A stretch of 32,663 nt of DNA. Source: Pseudoflavonifractor sp. 60 (GTDB lineage Bacteria; Bacillota; Clostridia; Oscillospirales; Oscillospiraceae). The notes beneath the pieces were generated by a model. The model did not search any database. It saw only the letters and a list, made by a program, of their open reading frames with translations, and was not told the origin of the DNA. Location: positions 1 to 32,663 of the forward strand of contig NZ_QWKI01000011.1 in the NCBI RefSeq assembly GCF_009911645.1, in the 5' to 3' direction. This document shows, piece by piece, positions 30,278 to 32,663 of the stretch; position 1 is the first letter of the stretch; every line of letters begins with the position of its first letter. Both the position numbers and the translations under genes were made by a program.

Positions 30278-30306
30278 TTGCTTTTTCTCCCTCTGTGCGC
30301 TATCAT
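30278..30306 (+). promoter_or_regulatory. htpG promoter
   Basis: A -35 TTGCTT (30278-30283) and -10 TATCAT (30301-30306) at exactly 17 bases, placed directly before the CIRCE operator. A TTTTGTGAAC box lies just upstream at about 30263-30272. Confidence 0.75.
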
Positions 30307-30311
30307 AAGTT

Positions 30312-30338
30312 TTAGCACTCAAGTTATTTGAGTGCTAA
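30312..30338 (+). promoter_or_regulatory. CIRCE operator (HrcA binding site) of htpG
   Basis: TTAGCACTC, nine bases, GAGTGCTAA is an exact match to the CIRCE consensus bound by the heat-shock repressor HrcA. It begins six bases after the -10 and thus covers the transcription start, as in groESL and dnaK operons. Confidence 0.95.
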
Positions 30339-30385
30339 TCAATCTGTTATGAAAGAAATTTAATATACACGGAGGAATCAAAATT

Positions 30386-32302
30386 ATGGCAAAGAAGCAA
30401 TTCAAAGCGGAATCCAAGCGGCTGCTGGACCTGATGGTCAACTCCATTTACACCCACAAGGAAATTTTTCTGCGGGAGCTCATCTCCAACGCCAGCGACG
30501 CGGAGGACAAGCTGGCCTACCAGTCCCTCACCGACGACAGCGTAACGGTGAAGCGCGGCGACCTGAAAATCACCATCATCCCCAACAAGGAGGACCGCCT
30601 GCTCACCATATCCGACAACGGCGTGGGCATGAGCAAGGAGGACCTGGAGTCCAACCTGGGCACCATCGCCCGCAGCGGCTCGGGCCAGTTCAAGGCCGGT
30701 CTGGCGGAGGACGACAAGGCGGCCGGTGAGATTGATGTCATCGGCCAGTTCGGCGTGGGCTTCTACTCCGCCTTTATGGTGGCCGACCATGTGACGGTCA
30801 TCTCCCGGGCCTGGGGCAGCGACCAGGCCTGGATGTGGCAGTCCGACGGGGCCGACGGCTACACGATCACTCAGTGCGAGAAAGAGGCCCCTGGCACCGA
30901 CGTTATTATGCACATCAAGGCCAACGCCGACGATGAGAACTACGACCAGTATTTAGAGACCCATAAACTCCAGGAGTTAATCAAAAAATACTCCGATTAC
31001 ATCCGCTACCCCATCACCATGGAGATGGAGGACTACCGGATGAAGGAGAAGCCGGAGGACGCCCCTGAGGACTACAAGCCCGAGTGGGAGACCATCACCG
31101 AGTGGAAGACCCTCAACTCCATGGTCCCCCTGTGGCAGCGGCCCAAGTCCCAGGTGAAGCCGGAGGAGTACAACGCTTTCTACAAGGAGAAGTTCAACGA
31201 CTGGCAGGACCCCCTGGCCGTCATCCACACCAGCGCCGAGGGGGCGGTGACCTACAAGGCCATGCTCTACATCCCAGAGAAGACTCCTTATGACTTCTAC
31301 ACCCGGGAGTACCAGAAGGGCCTCCAGCTCTACTCCTCCGGGGTCCTGATTATGGACAAGTGCGCCGACCTGCTCCCCGACCACTTCCGGTTTGTAAAGG
31401 GCGTGGTGGACTCCGCCGATTTCTCCCTGAACATCAGCCGTGAGATCCTCCAGCACACCCGCCAGCTGAAGGTCATCGCCTCCGCCCTGGAGAAGAAGAT
31501 CAAGAACGAGCTGCTCACCATGCAGAAGGAGGACCGGGAGAAGTACGAGAAATTCTGGACAGCCTTCGGCTCTCAGCTGAAGTACGGCGTGGTGTCGGAG
31601 TACGGCCAGCACAAGGAGATGCTCCAGGACCTGCTGCTGTTCTGGTCCTCCAAGGAGGGGAAGAACACCACCCTGGCCGCCTACAAGGACCGGATGCCCG
31701 AGGATCAGCCCTACTACTACTACGCCTGCGGGGAAAGCGTGGAAAAAATCGCCAAGCTGCCCCAGGTGGAGCGCATTCTGGATAAGGGCTACGAGATTCT
31801 GTACTGCACCGAGGACGTGGACGACTTTGTGATGAAGGGTCTGGGCCAGATTGACGGCAAACAGTTCAAGTCAGTCACCGAGGAGGACGCCCTGCCCCAG
31901 AGCGAGGAGGAGAAGAAGCAGGCAGAGGAGAAGGCCGAGGCCGGCAAGCCGGTGCTGGAGGCGGTGAAGGAGGCTCTGAGCGGTCAGGTGAAGGAGGTGC
32001 GCATCTCTTCCATCCTGAAATCCGGCGCCTGCTGCCTGTCCGCCGACGGCCCCGTCTCCATCGAGATGGAGAAGTATATGAGCAAGGTGGAGGGCGGCCA
32101 GCAGATGAAGGCCGACCGGGTCCTGGAGCTCAATGCCGACTCCGCCCCCTTCGCCGCCCTGAAAAAGGCGGTGGAGGCGGAGGACAAGGACACCGTGTCC
32201 AAGTACTCCAAGCTGCTCTATGCCCAGGCCCTCCTGCTGGCCGGCTTGCCCCTGGAGGACCCCTCCGAGTACGCCCAGCTGGTCTGCTCCCTGATGGTCT
32301 AA
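30386..32302 (+). CDS. htpG: Molecular chaperone HtpG (Hsp90)
   Basis: The 638-aa ATP-dependent chaperone has the GHKL ATPase N-domain with ELISNASDAEDK (the residue before Asp-Lys is Glu, where Ile or Leu is usual), ISDNGVGM, GTIARSGS and GQFGVGFYSAFMVAD, then the middle domain with SLNISREILQ, and a C-terminal dimerisation domain. Length is normal. GGAGG lies about ten bases before the ATG. The perfect CIRCE site makes it part of the HrcA heat-shock regulon, unlike Bacillus subtilis htpG. It is monocistronic. Confidence 0.95.
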   Translation: MAKKQFKAESKRLLDLMVNSIYTHKEIFLRELISNASDAEDKLAYQSLTDDSVTVKRGDLKITIIPNKEDRLLTISDNGVGMSKEDLESNLGTIARSGSGQFKAGLAEDDKAAGEIDVIGQFGVGFYSAFMVADHVTVISRAWGSDQAWMWQSDGADGYTITQCEKEAPGTDVIMHIKANADDENYDQYLETHKLQELIKKYSDYIRYPITMEMEDYRMKEKPEDAPEDYKPEWETITEWKTLNSMVPLWQRPKSQVKPEEYNAFYKEKFNDWQDPLAVIHTSAEGAVTYKAMLYIPEKTPYDFYTREYQKGLQLYSSGVLIMDKCADLLPDHFRFVKGVVDSADFSLNISREILQHTRQLKVIASALEKKIKNELLTMQKEDREKYEKFWTAFGSQLKYGVVSEYGQHKEMLQDLLLFWSSKEGKNTTLAAYKDRMPEDQPYYYYACGESVEKIAKLPQVERILDKGYEILYCTEDVDDFVMKGLGQIDGKQFKSVTEEDALPQSEEEKKQAEEKAEAGKPVLEAVKEALSGQVKEVRISSILKSGACCLSADGPVSIEMEKYMSKVEGGQQMKADRVLELNADSAPFAALKKAVEAEDKDTVSKYSKLLYAQALLLAGLPLEDPSEYAQLVCSLMV

Positions 32303-32334
32303 CTTACTTTTTTCTTTGAAAAGAAAAAAGTAAG
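32303..32334 (+). terminator. htpG terminator
   Basis: A perfect 14-bp AT-rich stem (CTTACTTTTTTCTT and its complement) with loop TGAA starts directly after the htpG stop codon. Confidence 0.65.
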
Positions 32335-32663
32335 CAAAAAAGAAACTTTTACCTCGCTCTGACAGCACTCAATCAGCCGAACCCTGCCGCCCGGTAACGA
32401 GAGCCTGGACTCGGAAAAACTTTGAAGAGGGCGCTCCCTTTTCTTTGTAAAGCAAAAAAGAAACTTTTACCTCGCTCTGACAGCACTCAATCAGCCGAAC
32501 CCTGCCGCCCGGTAACGAGAGCCTGGGCTTGGAAAAACTTTGAAGAGGGCGCTCCCTTTTCTTTGTAAAGCAAAAAAGAAACTTTTCCTCGCTCTGACAG
32601 CACTCAATCAGCCGAACCCTGCCGCCCGGTAACGAGAGCTTGGACACGGAAAAGCTTTGAGAA
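32335..32663 (+). repeat. Tandem 118-bp repeats running off the window end
   Basis: Units begin at CAAAAAAG at 32335, 32453 and 32571, an exact 118-bp period, each containing the block CCTCGCTCTGACAGCACTCA, then the CGCCCGGTAACGAGAGC block and GGAAAAACTTTGAAGAGGG. Copies differ by a few substitutions, and the third lacks two bases near CTTTTCCTCG. The minus-strand reading frame through them repeats the same peptide and is not a gene. The array probably continues past the window. Confidence 0.85.

Overview
This 32.7 kb window is chromosomal DNA from a GC-rich Firmicute, most likely an Oscillospiraceae (Flavonifractor/Lawsonibacter-like) gut anaerobe. The evidence is strong AGGAGG ribosome sites, Firmicute families (WalJ, RNase J, a CIRCE operator, LCP, MurA), frequent GTG/TTG starts and GC-rich coding sequence. 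No rRNA, tRNA, CRISPR array, prophage or intact transposase was seen.

Layout. 1-692: tandem 214-bp palindromic repeats and a structured non-coding stretch. 693-4839 (minus): rlmH, a WalJ-like metallo-hydrolase, murA and hemW. 4840-5395: two tandem copies of a promoter/CU-rich/terminator unit that look like paralogous 93-nt small RNAs. 5396-11143 (plus): a Mn-type cation efflux protein, a response regulator, a sensor kinase, an HtrA protease and a Nudix hydrolase; 640 bp of 215-bp palindromic repeats separate regulator from kinase. 11178-17594 (minus): an LCP cell-wall ligase, two sigma factors flanking a membrane-anchored putative anti-sigma protein, the UPF0210/ACT pair and a YfbR-like nucleotidase. 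17719-18243 (plus): a CmpB-family membrane protein. 18279-24051 (minus): two small proteins, a polysaccharide deacetylase, an unrecognised protein, SPFH-NfeD, a WYL regulator, an ArsC/Spx-like protein, a SUKH-3 immunity-like protein and a frameshifted DUF1653 gene. 24232-29357 (plus): a DUF3784-like protein, a sugar nucleotidyltransferase/phosphomutase-like fusion, a highly structured leader and RNase J. Then rpiB (minus) and, after another palindromic repeat, htpG (plus) under a perfect CIRCE element. The window ends in 118-bp tandem repeats.

Functional theme. Much of the window concerns the cell envelope and its stress responses: MurA, LCP, deacetylase, a two-component system with HtrA, an ECF sigma system, SPFH/NfeD and HtpG. 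WalJ-RlmH and regulator-kinase-HtrA are parts of loci that lie together around walRK in Bacillus; here they sit a few kb apart on opposite strands. The most novel-looking signals are non-coding: the tandem small-RNA units, the multi-hairpin rnjA leader with a palindrome centred on its -10, and the hairpin-rich repeats.
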